Shown piece after piece: positions 1 through 10,870 of a stretch of 64,000 bases of DNA. Source of the stretch: Limonium bicolor. Taxonomy: Eukaryota > Streptophyta > Magnoliopsida > Caryophyllales > Plumbaginaceae. The notes below the pieces were generated by a model. That model made no database searches. It saw only the letters and a program-made list of their open reading frames with translations, and was not told the DNA's origin. The first letter of the stretch is position 1, and each line of letters starts with the position of its first letter. Position numbers and translations under genes: made by a program. The stretch is taken from NCBI GenBank assembly GCA_023374045.1, contig CM041783.1:90555298-90619297 (forward strand), written 5' to 3'.

Positions 1-129
1 ATATGTAATAGCCTTGTTAGCCACGTGGGTGGTTAACGGCGTGTAACACCAACGAGTTAAGTAATGTGAAGTAGTGTATTTTCCACTGCAGTATGTTGTT
101 ATGTGTTTGTTGTTGGATGGGGTGTTACA
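1..129 (+). repeat. End of a 3' LTR (element L), rest outside window
   Basis: The sequence ends in GGGGTGTTACA at 129, the LTR end shared by the Tekay-like elements B, C and D. It resembles, in opposite orientation, the last 150 bp of the B LTR (reverse complement of about 12574-12720), sharing blocks such as GCCTTGTTAG and CACGTGGGTGG. No primer-binding site follows at 130, so this is read as the downstream end of a + strand element whose body lies left of the window. Base 130 onward matches the interior of B, so L appears inserted in B. Its target duplication cannot be seen. Confidence 0.6.
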
Positions 130-531
130 CCGTGCTAGAGTCATGATGCTTGTCTGACTGTTGTCATTCCAGACACCCTTCAAGGATCGCTCCTGGGTGC
201 AGTTGGTTACGCCGTTACATCCGGCTAATGTTGAAGATGTGTTATGTCCACTATACCGCCTTGTGGTATTGTATTTGGGTTTTCCCTCTTTGGGTTATTG
301 CGTCTCCCATCCTTGGGTAGACTGTTTATACTTTCTTCTAGTGTTCTAGACTAGGTTTGATATCCTCTTCAATGATGGATTATACTTTGTGGTAATATAT
401 GATTGCTCTTGGGAGCTCTGTCCCATTTGTTGTGCATCGTTGTGTTCGCGTTAGGAATTTGCCTTACTACGTTTAGGCCGGGTATCCCTTCTAGCTGTCA
501 TGTATTTTACTTAAAGTCTTTGAGACATAAC
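130..531 (-). other. B interior, left segment
   Basis: The reverse complement aligns with C around 38640-38800; both contain a GGGA(C/T)AGA(G/A)CTCCC block followed by matching AT-rich sequence. It appears to be former gag or leader sequence with no usable reading frame. The segment ends at ATAAC (527-531), the left copy of the target duplication of A. Confidence 0.55.
527..531. repeat. Target site duplication of A, left copy
   Basis: ATAAC directly precedes the A LTR, and the identical ATAAC follows the 3' LTR at 10871-10875. Removing A rejoins the B interior. Confidence 0.9.
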
Positions 532-820
532 TGATGAGTGTCCAAATGAGCATGTTTTATAGGTGTATTTCTTATATAATATTAGCACTTTTCTTGCTCA
601 TTTCTCCACTTCAGTTGATTTTCCTCTAGTTTATGTTTTATTATTTATCTCACAAAATTATTGGTTTAACATGAGGAAAACCAAGCCGGGAGTGAAGTAG
701 ACGAAGAGACGAACGCATAGACGTAAACGGCTCAGAAAACGGAGTCCAAACAAAGAATCTAGAGCCGGTCGAAGTTCGTAGAACGAAATAAGTCACGGTC
801 AGCATTACAACAGCATTGCA

Positions 821-945
821 ACCGCCTAGCTAACCGCCCCCAACAGAGGCGGACTCCCAGGCGGACCAGAGGCGGACAAGAGACGGTTGTAGAGGCGGAC
901 AACACACAAACCGCCTTGTTTTGAGGCGGTTCCACACGCGGACAA
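821..945 (+). repeat. ACCGCC/GGCGGT palindrome array in A U3
   Basis: About eight copies of CCGCC or its complement GGCGG lie in 125 bp. The best single hairpin is AACCGCCT (909-916), loop TGTTTTG, AGGCGGTT (924-931), which is perfect. The array is repeated in the 3' LTR (perfect stem 9658-9665 with 9673-9680). It ends about 190 bp upstream of the TATA box. Confidence 0.8.
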
Positions 946-1134
946 GACTAAAATCGCGCCCAAAACAGTTTTCTTCTTCGCGCCGACTCTGCAACTCGCT
1001 GCTCCGCCTACCTTAAATCGCTCACGCGTTTCGGCTCTGTCCCCTGCATTAAATGAAGCAATCAATTCTCCAATCAGTGAAGAAATCAACAGAGGCAATC
1101 AACTGCAAGTCTTCTACGTAGTCTTCCTTTCTTC

Positions 1135-1142
1135 TATAAATA
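1135..1142 (+). promoter_or_regulatory. TATA box of A 5' LTR
   Basis: TATAAATA, repeated at 9880-9887 in the 3' LTR. Transcription probably starts 25-35 bp downstream; this marks the U3/R border. Confidence 0.65.
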
Positions 1143-2136
1143 ACCATCCACTGCAACCTTATACCAGTGCACGGAGAAAACCAGAAAATCACTCACACTC
1201 ACCTCATCTCATTCTCTTCCAGTAAAACACTCACGTACATCTCAACACTCCATTCAGTTCCCAGATCTGTAATTCTCTAATTCACCCAATTCACTTACAA
1301 ATAACCTACGTACATGTACCACTCTTCGACCTCTCCATTTCTCCATCCACTAATCACGTCTCCGTGCTATTATTACGTCCAACCTCTGTCAGATTTATTA
1401 CCAGTTAATATGTCTGGCTAAGGAGGATTTGCTCCGGGCAAGGTTTTTAATTATGGTTTGTTTAATTATGTAATCAATATTTCTACCGGTTAAAATTAAT
1501 ACAGTTTGTTACGCTTAAAGGTTTTCTCTCACCATTTTAATAAATTACATGAATTTATTAAAATGCTTTCCTAAGTCTATTTTGATCAGACCAGGTGATA
1601 AATAGACAGGTTATTTAAGCCGTAAATCTGGAGAAAACTTATTATGATTTAATAAATTAGTATTTACAGATGCAATTATAATTCCTTGAATTTAACGTCC
1701 GTTTACATAGTATTGCTCGAACCTTGATTAGACCGAGCATTTTCTGGTAAACGAGTTCTTAAGGGTCTATGACTTAGTCCTTAGGATAATAACAGGAATT
1801 TTGCCAAACTAATATATTAAACCGGTAGAGATAGCATAATTAATCAGATTATATAAAACCTGAACCCGGAGTTCCATTTAATTCATCTGCACTCAGTTTT
1901 CTAATCTGCTTAATATTTTCTCAAAAACAAGTCAATTAACTTCCCCCCTTTTGTGACAAGCTTAGGAACTATTTTAGCTCGCTATAAGTTCCACGGTTTG
2001 ACCCCGGCCGCTTCTGTCTTCTATACTACTGCGACCGGGTTTTAATTTACAGCCCGACGGATATTTTGAGTATTAATTTCTTTTTTTTAATAACTACACC
2101 TCTTCTAATCACTCACGATAAATCCACTCTGCAAAA

Positions 2137-2154
2137 TGGCGCCGTTGCCGGGGA
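2137..2154 (+). other. A primer-binding site (tRNA-Asp)
   Basis: TGGCGCCGTTGCCGGGGA begins 3 nt after the LTR end and is complementary to the 3' end of plant tRNA-Asp, the usual primer of Athila elements. Confidence 0.9.
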
Positions 2155-2534
2155 CTTGATTTAATCTAGTCCCTAAGCCCCGGTTAATTCACCTGTTATA
2201 TTATAATAATCTGTCAATATTAACTCATAATAATCTAATTTCGGACATCGGACTCCTGATCTGACTTGGACATCTAACTTTGGACTTCGGACTTCTGACA
2301 TCTTATTATTATTGTTATTTCTTTCCATTGTCATTTCGTTCCATTGTCCTTTAATATTCCATTGTCTCTAACTACTAACTTAAAATTTCTGTCATTTCGT
2401 TCCATTGTCATTTCAATTTTCTGTCATTTCTTTCCATTGTCCCTAACTACTAACTTAAAATTTCTGTCTACTAATTCCTAACATTTTTATTATTCTAACG
2501 TATAACCAGTTCTTTTCTCTGTTTTGAGTGGTGA
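2155..2534 (+). other. A leader between primer site and gag
   Basis: Untranslated, AT-rich. Positions 2325-2475 contain repeats of TTCCATTGTC and TTTCTGTCATTTC units, including a duplicated block with CTAACTACTAACTTAAAA. The leader of F has the same style of repeat. Confidence 0.6.
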
Positions 2535-4536
2535 ATGCCTATTACCAGGTCAAACAGCTACCCAGAAAATATTAATAATCACACGGTTGGTTACATCCCA
2601 GAAATCGAGAGAATCTTTCTGCGCAATCTCAGGCAGAGACGAACTCAACGAAATACCACCACAGTGATAGATTCTGACCCGGAAGCTAACATGGCAGCTA
2701 CACCAGCAACGGTTCGAAATATCAACAGGCCGTCTAACCAAGGACAACAGCCTGCTATCATCCTTCCTCACCTCAGCCCATCCGAATACGATGAGTGGCA
2801 GAAGCTGAAGCCATATCATCAGATTCGATGTGTGAAGGAGTTGGGCATGTTTGATGGCACCAGTCCGGACAAAGCCTTGTTACATGTTACAAAATTCTTG
2901 CAACATGCCAATAGTCTTACTGCAACCGACGCAGTACTTCAATATGCAAGATTGTCGTTATTTCCACACAGCCTGACGGGAAACGCAAGCAAGTGGTATC
3001 ATAGCCTAACACCGAGTACCACTGGTACCTGGGACGACATGGCCACCAAGTTCTATGACAAATTCCTACCTCCGAGCCGAACTTTGGAGATGATTGCTGA
3101 AATTTATAATTTCAAGCAACCAGGGTCGGAGAATATTTGTGAAACTTGGGACCGTTTCAAAGGTCTACTACTTACTTGTCCTCACCACGGTCTGACGAAG
3201 GAACAAGTATCACAATTGTTTTACAAGGGCTTGATCGGTCCGTGCAGAACAATGGTGTTATCCTCGTTAGGGGCTGACATTCTGAAAAAGCCGGGAGCAC
3301 AATTTCTGAACAGCATGGAATCTCTCTGTGAGGAAATCAGAGACTGGGCCTCCGGTGGATCAAGGAGCGGTACTCCAGGATTATATCATGTTGGGGAAAG
3401 TGATAACAAGTTCGACCAGCTCATGAGAAGCCATGAGCAACTCATGGAAAGCAATGCTCAACAGGCAACAAAAGTCAGTACTTTGCAGAAAGTGGTTGAA
3501 CAGATGGCTATGAATTCCTTCCCTCAGCAAGCTAAGTCGATGATTTCCCGACCACCTACTACCCCTCCAGGCTATGCTCCTCAATCCCAACCATCTCCAA
3601 CAATTTCTTGTACGTAATGTTGCGGGCCTCATGATTATGATCAATGCCCCCAACTACAAGAAATGAAAGCAGCGGAGGAAGCAAACTACATCACCAACAA
3701 TTCAGGATACAGACAACCATGGCAACGTAACATGCAATCCAACCTTCGCTACTCAAACATAGAAAATATCCAGAACCCACATACCCTACAAACATCCCAA
3801 AATTACAGACCTCAATCCAATTTCCAAGGAGGCCCAAGGCAATATCAACAACAGCCCTATGGCAATGAAGCTTCATCGAGCCGACCAGCTCCACCTCCTT
3901 CGAATCCTGAGTCTGATATGTCTCAGATGCAAGAGATGTTCAAGGCGATGATGGGTAAATCCCGAGATACGCAAGAAGAGGTCACAGCTCTGCGCAAAGA
4001 CCAAAAAGCCTTGCAATCTCAGATCCAACAGTTACTCAGTCAACAAAGACCACCTGGTCAATTCCCTTCACAGACTAATCCCAATCCAAAGGAACAAGCA
4101 AATTCAGTCCTTATAGACGATGGCACATTACAATCAACAAACTTGTGTGCAGTCTCTTTAAGGAGTGGAAGGGAACTTGCCACCAGCAAAGGAAAAGAAA
4201 AAGAAAATCTTGAAGATTCCTACATCAATGTTGATGAAACCACCAAACCAACTTCACCTCCCTCAGAAATCCAAGTTCCTACTCCTGTTACTCCACCTCC
4301 ATCTCGAGTTACCATCGACATCCCAACTTCCACTCATAAAAACAATGAACTCCCATTCCCAAACAGAATGAAAAAGAAACACCTCGACGAGCAATTCTCC
4401 AAATTCTTGAGTATTTTCAAGAAACTGACTCTCGACATACCTATACTCGATGCCTTGCAAGAGATGCCTAACTACGCAAAATTCCTAAAGGATCTCTTGA
4501 CAAAAAAGAAAAAGAAACCTGGAAAAGAGACAGTAC
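2535..4536 (+). pseudogene. gag: A gag (capsid and zinc knuckle), one internal stop
   Basis: ATG at 2535 opens a frame that runs to 3617, meets TAA at 3615-3617, and continues in the same frame to about 4536. Residues about 115-250 look like the retrotransposon gag domain (aromatic-rich stretch around 2960-3240). The stop falls inside the nucleocapsid zinc knuckle: Cys at 3609, then Cys, His and Cys in the spacing C-X2-C-X3-H-X4-C, followed by CPQLQEM. A proline- and glutamine-rich linker follows, then a region before the protease. Near 4536 a 1-base shift moves the protease into the next frame. Gag would form the particle shell and bind the genomic RNA. This copy is broken. Confidence 0.85.
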
Positions 4537-4960
4537 CTGACAGAGGAATGCTCTGCAGCCCTTCTTCGAGCACTTCCTCCCAAACAAACAGATCCGGGAA
4601 ATCCCGTGATCCCGTGTTTTATAGGCGGGGTGGACTGTGGAAGTGGTCTATGCGACCTAGGAGCCAGCATTAATATCATGCCTTATGCCACCTTCTTGAA
4701 AGTTAAAGGAGGAGAAATGCAACCGGTTCCTTTCAAACTCCAACTAGCAGACAGATCAGAGATCAAGCCCATGGGCATAGTCCGGGATCTGGTAGTTGGA
4801 GTGTCTCGCTTCATCTTTCCAGCTGATTTCGTCATTCTAGAAATGGATGACGATGTCGAGGTTCCCCTGATTCTAGGTCGACCGTTTCTGTACCGCCAAA
4901 GCCATCATTGACGTCCACGACGGGAAAATCACTCTTCGGTACGAGGATGAAACGATTGAA
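4537..4960 (+). pseudogene. A aspartic protease
   Basis: The frame contains CDLGASINIMP with the catalytic Asp at 4654-4656 (DLGA instead of the more common DTGA/DSGA, as is usual in the Athila lineage). A second conserved block, VPLILGRPF, is at about 4861-4890. A further shift near 4889 breaks the frame immediately after it; the following AIIDV-like residues are in another frame. The protease would cut the gag-pol polyprotein. Fused downstream to RT. Confidence 0.8.
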
Positions 4961-6340
4961 TTCGACATGCAGAAAAATGAAGAAAAGCTCAAACTTTTCT
5001 CCTCATGCTAAGACAGTGGGATTCACAGATGATGAGGAGGAAGGCGATTTTGCTACAGATGAGGACATATTCTCCATCTTCCATCCAGGAAGCTGAAACT
5101 GAACCGCTAGAGCGAGTATTATTTACTTCTCTAGAAGAAAAGATGGAGGATCCAGAAGTTAACGCCATGCTGGCGTACGTAGAGAAAGGAAGGGCTGGTT
5201 ATCAAGCTTCCGGCCACAATCGAAGAACTCGACAGAAAACCTCAAAAATCAATTCCATCAGTAGAACAACCACCTGAACTCGAGCTTAAAGAAATACCCT
5301 CTAACCTCAAGTATGCTTTCCTAGCTGAAAATGACCGTTTACCTGTCATTATTTCCTCTTCTCTGAATTCCGGGGAGGAAACGAGGTTACTCGAGGTACT
5401 AAAGAAGCACAAGACAGCAATCGGGTGGACTATCGCTGATATCAAAGGAATTGATCCCTCCTATTGCACGCACCATATTTACATGGAGGAAAACTTCAAA
5501 CCTATCAGGCAACCTCAGCGCCGGCTAAACCCTAACCTCAAGGAGGTAGTTCGAAAGGAGGTTCTGAAACTCCTTGACGCAGACATCATTTATCCAATTT
5601 CTGACAGTCCATGGGTCAGTCCTGTTCAAGTTGTCCCTAAGAAGGGGGGCATCGAAGCTGTTATTAATGAAAAGGAGAGACTATCCCTCAAAGAAAGATC
5701 ACAGGATGGCGCATGTGTATTGACTATCGGCGTTTGAACTTGGCAACCAGGAAGGATCATTTCCCTCTCCCCTTTATCGACCAGATGTTGGAACGACTAG
5801 CAGGGCAAGAGTACTACTGTTTTCTAGATGGGTTCTCGGGTTATTTTCAAATACCAATCGCACCTGAGGACCAGGACAAGACAACCTTCACTTGTCCTTA
5901 CGGTACCTTTGCATACCGACGAATGCCTTTCGGTCTATGCAACGCCCCTGCTACCTTCCAGAGATGTATGCAAGCAATATTTGCTGACTTCATCGAGCAG
6001 AGCATAGAAGTCTTTATGGACGACTTCTCAGTCTATGGCTCTAGTTTCGACAAATGCTTGGCACAACTTGATTTGATCCTAGACGGTGTGAGGATACGAA
6101 TCTCGTTTAAACTGGGAGAAGTGTCATTTTATGGTCAAGGACGGGATCGTCCTTGGACATAAAATATCAGCAAAAGGAATAGAGGTGGATAAAGCCAAGG
6201 TAGAGGTTATCGAGAAGTTACCAGCACCAACTACAGTTCGAGATATACGAGCATTTCTAGGGCATGCAGGATTTTATCGGCGGTTTATTCAGGACTTCTC
6301 CAAAATCAGCAAACCATTGACCGACCTGCTACAGAAAGAT
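4961..6340 (+). pseudogene. A reverse transcriptase
   Basis: Homology resumes with a linker (about 5280-5460) ending in AIGWTIADIKG, then RT segments across frames: RRLNPNLKEVVRKEVLKLLD (5521 on), VSPVQVVPKKGG (about 5614-5650), CIDYRRLNLATRKDHFPLPF (5716 on), FRM-type motif RRMPFGLCNAPATFQRCM, and the catalytic FMDD at 6013-6024 (FMDD for the usual YxDD). At least three frameshifts are visible (near 5700, 6090 and in the 5000-5280 linker). RT copies the element RNA into cDNA, primed by tRNA-Asp at 2137. Confidence 0.85.
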
Positions 6341-6830
6341 GCCCCGTTTCATTTTGATGAAAGGTGTTCAGCTGCTTTCCAAACTATAACACAAAAATTG
6401 GTGTCAGCACCTGTGGTCATACCACCTGATTGGTCTCTTCCTTTTGAGATCATGTGTGATGCAAGTGACTACGCCGTGGGGGCAGCTCTATGCCAGAAAA
6501 AAGAGAAAATCTTGAGAGTGATCGCTTATGCTAGCAGAACACTGAACGACGCCCAGAAAAACTATACGACCACCGAAAAAGAACTTCTGGCTATAGTTTT
6601 CTCCCTCGATAAGTTCAGATCTTACTTATGGGGAAGCAAGGTCATCGTGCATACAGACCACTCCGCTCTCAAATACTTATTTACAAAACAAGAAGCCAAG
6701 CCTCGCTTATTGCGCTGGATTCTTCTACTTCAAGAGTTTGACATCGAAGTCAAAGATAAGAGCGGGAAATTGAATGTCGTCGCTGACCATCTCTCTAGGT
6801 TGGTGACTCCTACGGATAGTGTGCCCATCA
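6341..6830 (+). pseudogene. A RNase H
   Basis: Frame 6131-7399 is open through this domain. It shows [19 protein letters not shown] (6448 on, first catalytic Asp), [20 protein letters not shown] (the Glu), [12 protein letters not shown], and the end motif VVADHLSRL near 6780. It removes the RNA strand during cDNA synthesis. This is the best-preserved part of A. Confidence 0.85.
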
Positions 6831-8215
6831 ACGAATTCTTCCCCGATGAGACTGTCTTCTCAATCACCAAAGTACAGGAGCCATGGTACGCGGACCTGGC
6901 CAATTATTTAGTCTCTGGAACAGTACCCTATGATCTATCCTACTCCCAGAAGAAGAAATTTCTTTCTGACTCAAGGCATTATTTCTGGGAGGACCCGTAC
7001 TTGTTCCGAGTTAGTGCTGATGGGTTGATTCGACGATGTCTCCCGGAAGAAGTTTCAAGCGTCATACACTTTTGTCACTCACGGGAAGCCGGAGGTCACC
7101 ATGGACCCACGAGGACCGCTGCTAAGATCCTGGCCTCAGGTTTTTATTGGCCAACCCTTCATAAAGATGTGTACCTCTGCAATTCTGCATGTGATAATTG
7201 CCAGAAAATGGGTAACACATCCAGGAGACATGAGATGCCGCAACAAGGGATACTAGAAGTAGAGCTCTTTGATTGTTGGGCATTGATTTCATGGGACCGT
7301 TTCCCTTCCGCAGGCCACGAATATGTTCTAGTGGCAGTTGATTATGTGTCAAAGTGTGTGGAAGCTATTCCGTGTCATCATGCCGATGCAAAGAAGTAAC
7401 CAGGTTCCTCAAAAAGCAAATCTTTACCCGTTTCGCGGCGTGCCCAGAATTATTATTAGTGATGGAGGACTCACTTCTTGCAACCGTTTATTCGAAGCAC
7501 TTATGGTTAAGTACGGGGTACGTCACAAGGTAGCTTTACCTTCTCCACCAGACCGACAACGGCCCAAGCAGAAGTTTCCAACCAGAGTTAAAATGGATCC
7601 TTCAGAAGACGGTTAACTCATCAAGAAAGATTGGGCACTTAACTGGATGATGCGCTTTGGGCTTACCGCACTGCCTTCAAGACTCCCATCGGGATGTCTC
7701 CTTTTAAGGTGGTCTTTGGGAAAGCATGCCACCTTCCTGTGGAATGGAGCATAAGGCATATTGGGCAATCAAGGCCCTAAACTTTGACATGACTTCTGCA
7801 GGAGAGAAAGGAAATTCCAACTTTCCGAATTAGAAGAGCTACGAGATCAGGCTTATCAGAATGCAAATCTATAAAGAGCGCACCAAAAAGTTCCACGACA
7901 GGATGATCCTCAAGAAGGACTTCGAAATTGGTGATTGGGTTCTCTGTATAACTCTAGATTAAGGATCTTCCCAGGGAAGCTCAAGTCTCATTGGGCCGGC
8001 CCTTTCAATTGTTAGTGTGACCCCGTACGGTGCCTTTGAACTCCAGAACAAACAAGGCGAAACTTTCAAGGTCAACGGGGCACGTCTTAAAAGGTATAAT
8101 TCTCATTCTAATATTTCAACTGACCTATCTGCAACTTATTTTGTCCAAGAACAGCGGGACAATTCGCCCTCGAACTCTTCTCCAAACTAAAACTTGGTCA
8201 AATACGTCTAGCTAG
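6831..8215 (+). pseudogene. A integrase, frameshifted 3' half
   Basis: The zinc-binding HHCC module is seen as [13 protein letters not shown] and then CDNCQK (about 7066-7210). The catalytic core starts with [12 protein letters not shown] (about 7339), reads to 7399, then shifts; IIISDGG (about 7450-7470) is in the next frame. From 7620 to 8215 only scattered homology remains (for example [19 protein letters not shown] residues split over frames). The end of the polyprotein is about 8160-8215. No chromodomain or envelope-like ORF is recognisable. Confidence 0.75.
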
Positions 8216-9285
8216 AGACGTTAAACCCGGGCAGCTCGGTGGGAGGCAACCCACTATCTATCTTTTGCCTTTCCTTTAATTTAATGTTGTTTTTTTTTGT
8301 ACTATATTTCCCTTTTATTTGTTATAATAAAATGCAGGCTTCACTTGAGTTCTTCTCGCTGTGTAGAATATTCTTTACAGGTTAATTCATGACATTCCAC
8401 AGCAACACTCAAGTGTGGGGGAGCTCTACACACTCTACGAAATCTGGGGAGTACACTCTTTCCTTTACTAATTGCATGCCTTATTAATTTTAGTTCATCT
8501 ACGCAATGAGGGCATTGCTTAAGCTTAAGTGTGGGGGAAGAGCCTTTTCAGGTCATTAAATGCTTAAATTGTTAACTCTCTGCTTATCTTCTGCTTACCT
8601 TGCATTTGTTCAAAAGAATTATGTACCTGCTAATGTAGGTTGTTCTCTTTAAAAACAAATACTATTATGATTGTGGGATAAAGGTACAATTTTTTTTAAA
8701 ATTTTCATTTGATTACTTTTGAGGAGCATTTTATATGCGGTGTGACCAAATAATCTGCAAATGGTTGGATTTTATTGCTCAGGGTTTCTTTCTGTCTTCT
8801 CTCTTAGGGATTGCTAAGGGGCTTCTCTGTTAAAAAGAAGAATACAAAAAAAAGGGACTTTCGAGACACCATTGGTAACCAACAAAGAGAGTGAGTGTTC
8901 TTGAATACAAAGGCATTATGCCTACATTTTCTCATCCCTCATGCAAAGAGAAGCAAATGCATAAATCTTTTCTTCCTTTTATTTTCTCCTCAATGCCCAT
9001 TCTTGAGAGAAGTTGGCCATGGTAAAAGTTCTCGGAGTCACTTAAACAAAAGAAACATTGAAGTACCTTAGATCATACCCCGAAACTCTAATTTTGTTTT
9101 TACCCTGAGCACACCTATGCCACCAGCAGATAATTTTTCACACTCCTCAATAAGTATTAAAGATCATGAACTATTGACTTTTTTATCCTACCCTTCATAA
9201 TAATATTTGTTAGTATTGAGCATTTCCTACTTGCTTAAGTACATGGTTTTACTTGAGGACAAGCAAAAAGATAAGTGTGGGGGTG
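8203..9285 (+). other. A structured 3' untranslated region
   Basis: Non-coding. In order: stem CGTCT/AGACG (8205-8209, 8216-8220); stem GTGGG, loop AGGCAA, CCCAC (8239-8254); long stem-loop ACTTGAGT (8343-8350) with ACTCAAGT (8407-8414), enclosing GCTGTG/CACAGC, followed at once by a G-tract; stem GCAATG, loop AGGG, CATTGC (8503-8518), then AAGTGTGGGGGA at 8527; stem CTTG, loop AGGA, CAAG (9252-9263), then AAGTGTGGGGG at 9273, the polypurine tract. The last 580 bp are nearly identical to the matching part of E (about 31780-32360). Confidence 0.75.
9272..9285 (+). other. A polypurine tract
   Basis: TAAGTGTGGGGGTG directly precedes the 3' LTR start TGATGAG. It primes plus-strand synthesis. Close copies occur at 8413 and 8527. 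Confidence 0.8.
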
Positions 9286-10870
9286 TGATGAGTGTCCAAA
9301 TGAGCATGTTTTATAGGTGTATTTCATTATATAATATTAGCACTTTTCTTGCTCATTTCTCCACTTCAGTTGATTTTCCTCTAGTTTATGTTTTATTATT
9401 TATCTCACAAAATTATTGGTTTAACATGAGGAAAACCAAGCCGGGAGTGAAGTAGACGAAGAGACGAACGCATAGACGCAAACGGCTCAGAAAACGGAGT
9501 CCAAACGAAGAATCTAGAGCCGGTCGAAGTTCGTAGAAGAAATAAGTCACGGTCAGCACAACAGCATTGCAACCGCCTGCAACCGCCCCCAACAGAGGCG
9601 GACTCCCAGGCGGACCAGAGGCGGACAAGAGACGGTTGTAGAGGCGGACAACACACAAACCGCCTTGTTTTGAGGCGGTTCCACACGCGGACAAGACTAA
9701 AATCGCGCCCAAAACAGTTTTCTTCTTCGCGCGACTCTGCAACTCGCTCTCCCTACCTTAAATCGCTCACGCGTTTCGGCTCTGTCCCCTGCATTAAATG
9801 AAGCAATCAATGCTTCAATCAGTGAAGAAATCAACAGAGGCAATCAACTGCAAGTCTTCTACGTAGTCTTCCTTTCTTCTATAAATAACCATCCACTGCA
9901 ACCTTATACCAGTGCACGGAGAAAACCAGAAAATCACTCACACTCACCTCATCTCATTCTCTTCCAGTAAAACACTCACGTACATCTCAACACTCCATTC
10001 AGTTCCCAGATCTGTAATTCTCTAATTCACCCACTTCACTTACAATAACCTACGTACATGTTCCACTCTTCGACCTCTCATTTCTCCATTCACTATCACG
10101 TCTCCGTGCTATTATTACGTCCAACCTCTGTCAGATTTATTACCAGTTAATATGTCTGGCTAAGGAGGATTTGCTCCGGGCAAGGTTTTTAATTATGGTT
10201 TGTTTAATTATGTAATCAATATTTCTACCGGTTAAAATAAATACAGTTTGTTACGCTTAAAGGTTTCTCTCACCATTTTAATAAATTACATGAATTTATT
10301 AAAATGCTTTCCTAAGTCTATTTTGATCAGACCAGGTGATAAATAGACAGGTTATTTAAGCCGTAAATCTGGAGAAAACTTATTATGATTTAATAAGTTA
10401 GTATTTACAGATGCAATTATAATTCCTTGAATTTAACGTCCGTTTACATAGTATTGCTCGAACCTTGATTAGACCGAGCATTTTCTGGTAAACGAGTTCT
10501 TAAGGGTCTATGACTTAGTCCTTAGGATAATAACAGGAATTTTGCCAAACTAATATATTAAACCGGTAGAGATAGCATAATTAATCAGATTATATAAAAC
10601 CTGAACCCGGAGTTCCATTTAATTCATCTGCACTCAGTTTTAATCTGCTTAATATTTTCTCAAAAACAAGTCAATTAACTTCCCCCTTTTGTGACAAGCT
10701 TAGGAACTATTTTAGCTCGCTATAAGTCCCACGGTTTGACCCCGGCCGCTTCTGTCTTCTATACTACTGCGACCGGGTTTTAATTTGCAGCCCGACGGAT
10801 ATTTTGAGTATTAATTTCTTTTTTTAATAACTATTCCTCTTCTAATCACTCACGATAAATCCACTCTGCA
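9286..10870 (+). repeat. A 3' LTR
   Basis: 1585 bp, the same structure as the 5' LTR, with short deletions relative to it (for example in the palindrome array at 9568 and near 10625). It ends CTCTGCA and is followed by the right target duplication. Confidence 0.92.

Larger units (their letters stand above)
532..2133 (+). repeat. A 5' LTR
   Basis: 1602 bp. The order is U3 with ACCGCC/GGCGG palindromes (about 821-945), a TATA box (TATAAATA at 1135-1142), then an R-U5 block from about 1490 that is strongly conserved in E and F. Inside U5 are inverted pairs, for example CGTTTAC (1700-1706) with GTAAACG (1747-1753) enclosing TGCTCG (1714-1719) with CGAGCA (1734-1739). Confidence 0.92.
532..10870 (+). 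mobile_element. Element A: Athila-type Ty3/gypsy retrotransposon, full length but decayed
   Basis: It has two LTRs (532-2133 and 9286-10870), TGATGAG at the start and CTCTGCA at the end, a tRNA-Asp primer site, a gag-pol polyprotein in the order gag, zinc knuckle, protease, RT, RNase H, integrase, a G-rich polypurine tract before the 3' LTR, and a perfect 5-bp target duplication. The lineage is Athila by its protease (DLGA active site) and RT features. The reading frame carries one stop in gag and several frameshifts in pol, so the copy cannot act alone. No envelope-like ORF follows pol; about 1 kb of structured non-coding sequence lies there instead. The LTR pair differs mainly by short indels and a few substitutions. 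Confidence 0.93.

Noticed and set aside
826..1098. 90-codon minus-strand frame over the A U3 palindromes, repeated at 9413-9742 and, in other form, in E at 28791-29147 and 32487-32849
   Set aside because: Lies across U3 and palindromes, has no known domain, and the frame is made open by the GC-rich repeats; shared only because the LTR is repeated.
8216..9285. Envelope-like gene between pol and the 3' LTR of A, as some Athila elements have
   Set aside because: No frame of sufficient length, no signal peptide or membrane segment; region is non-coding.
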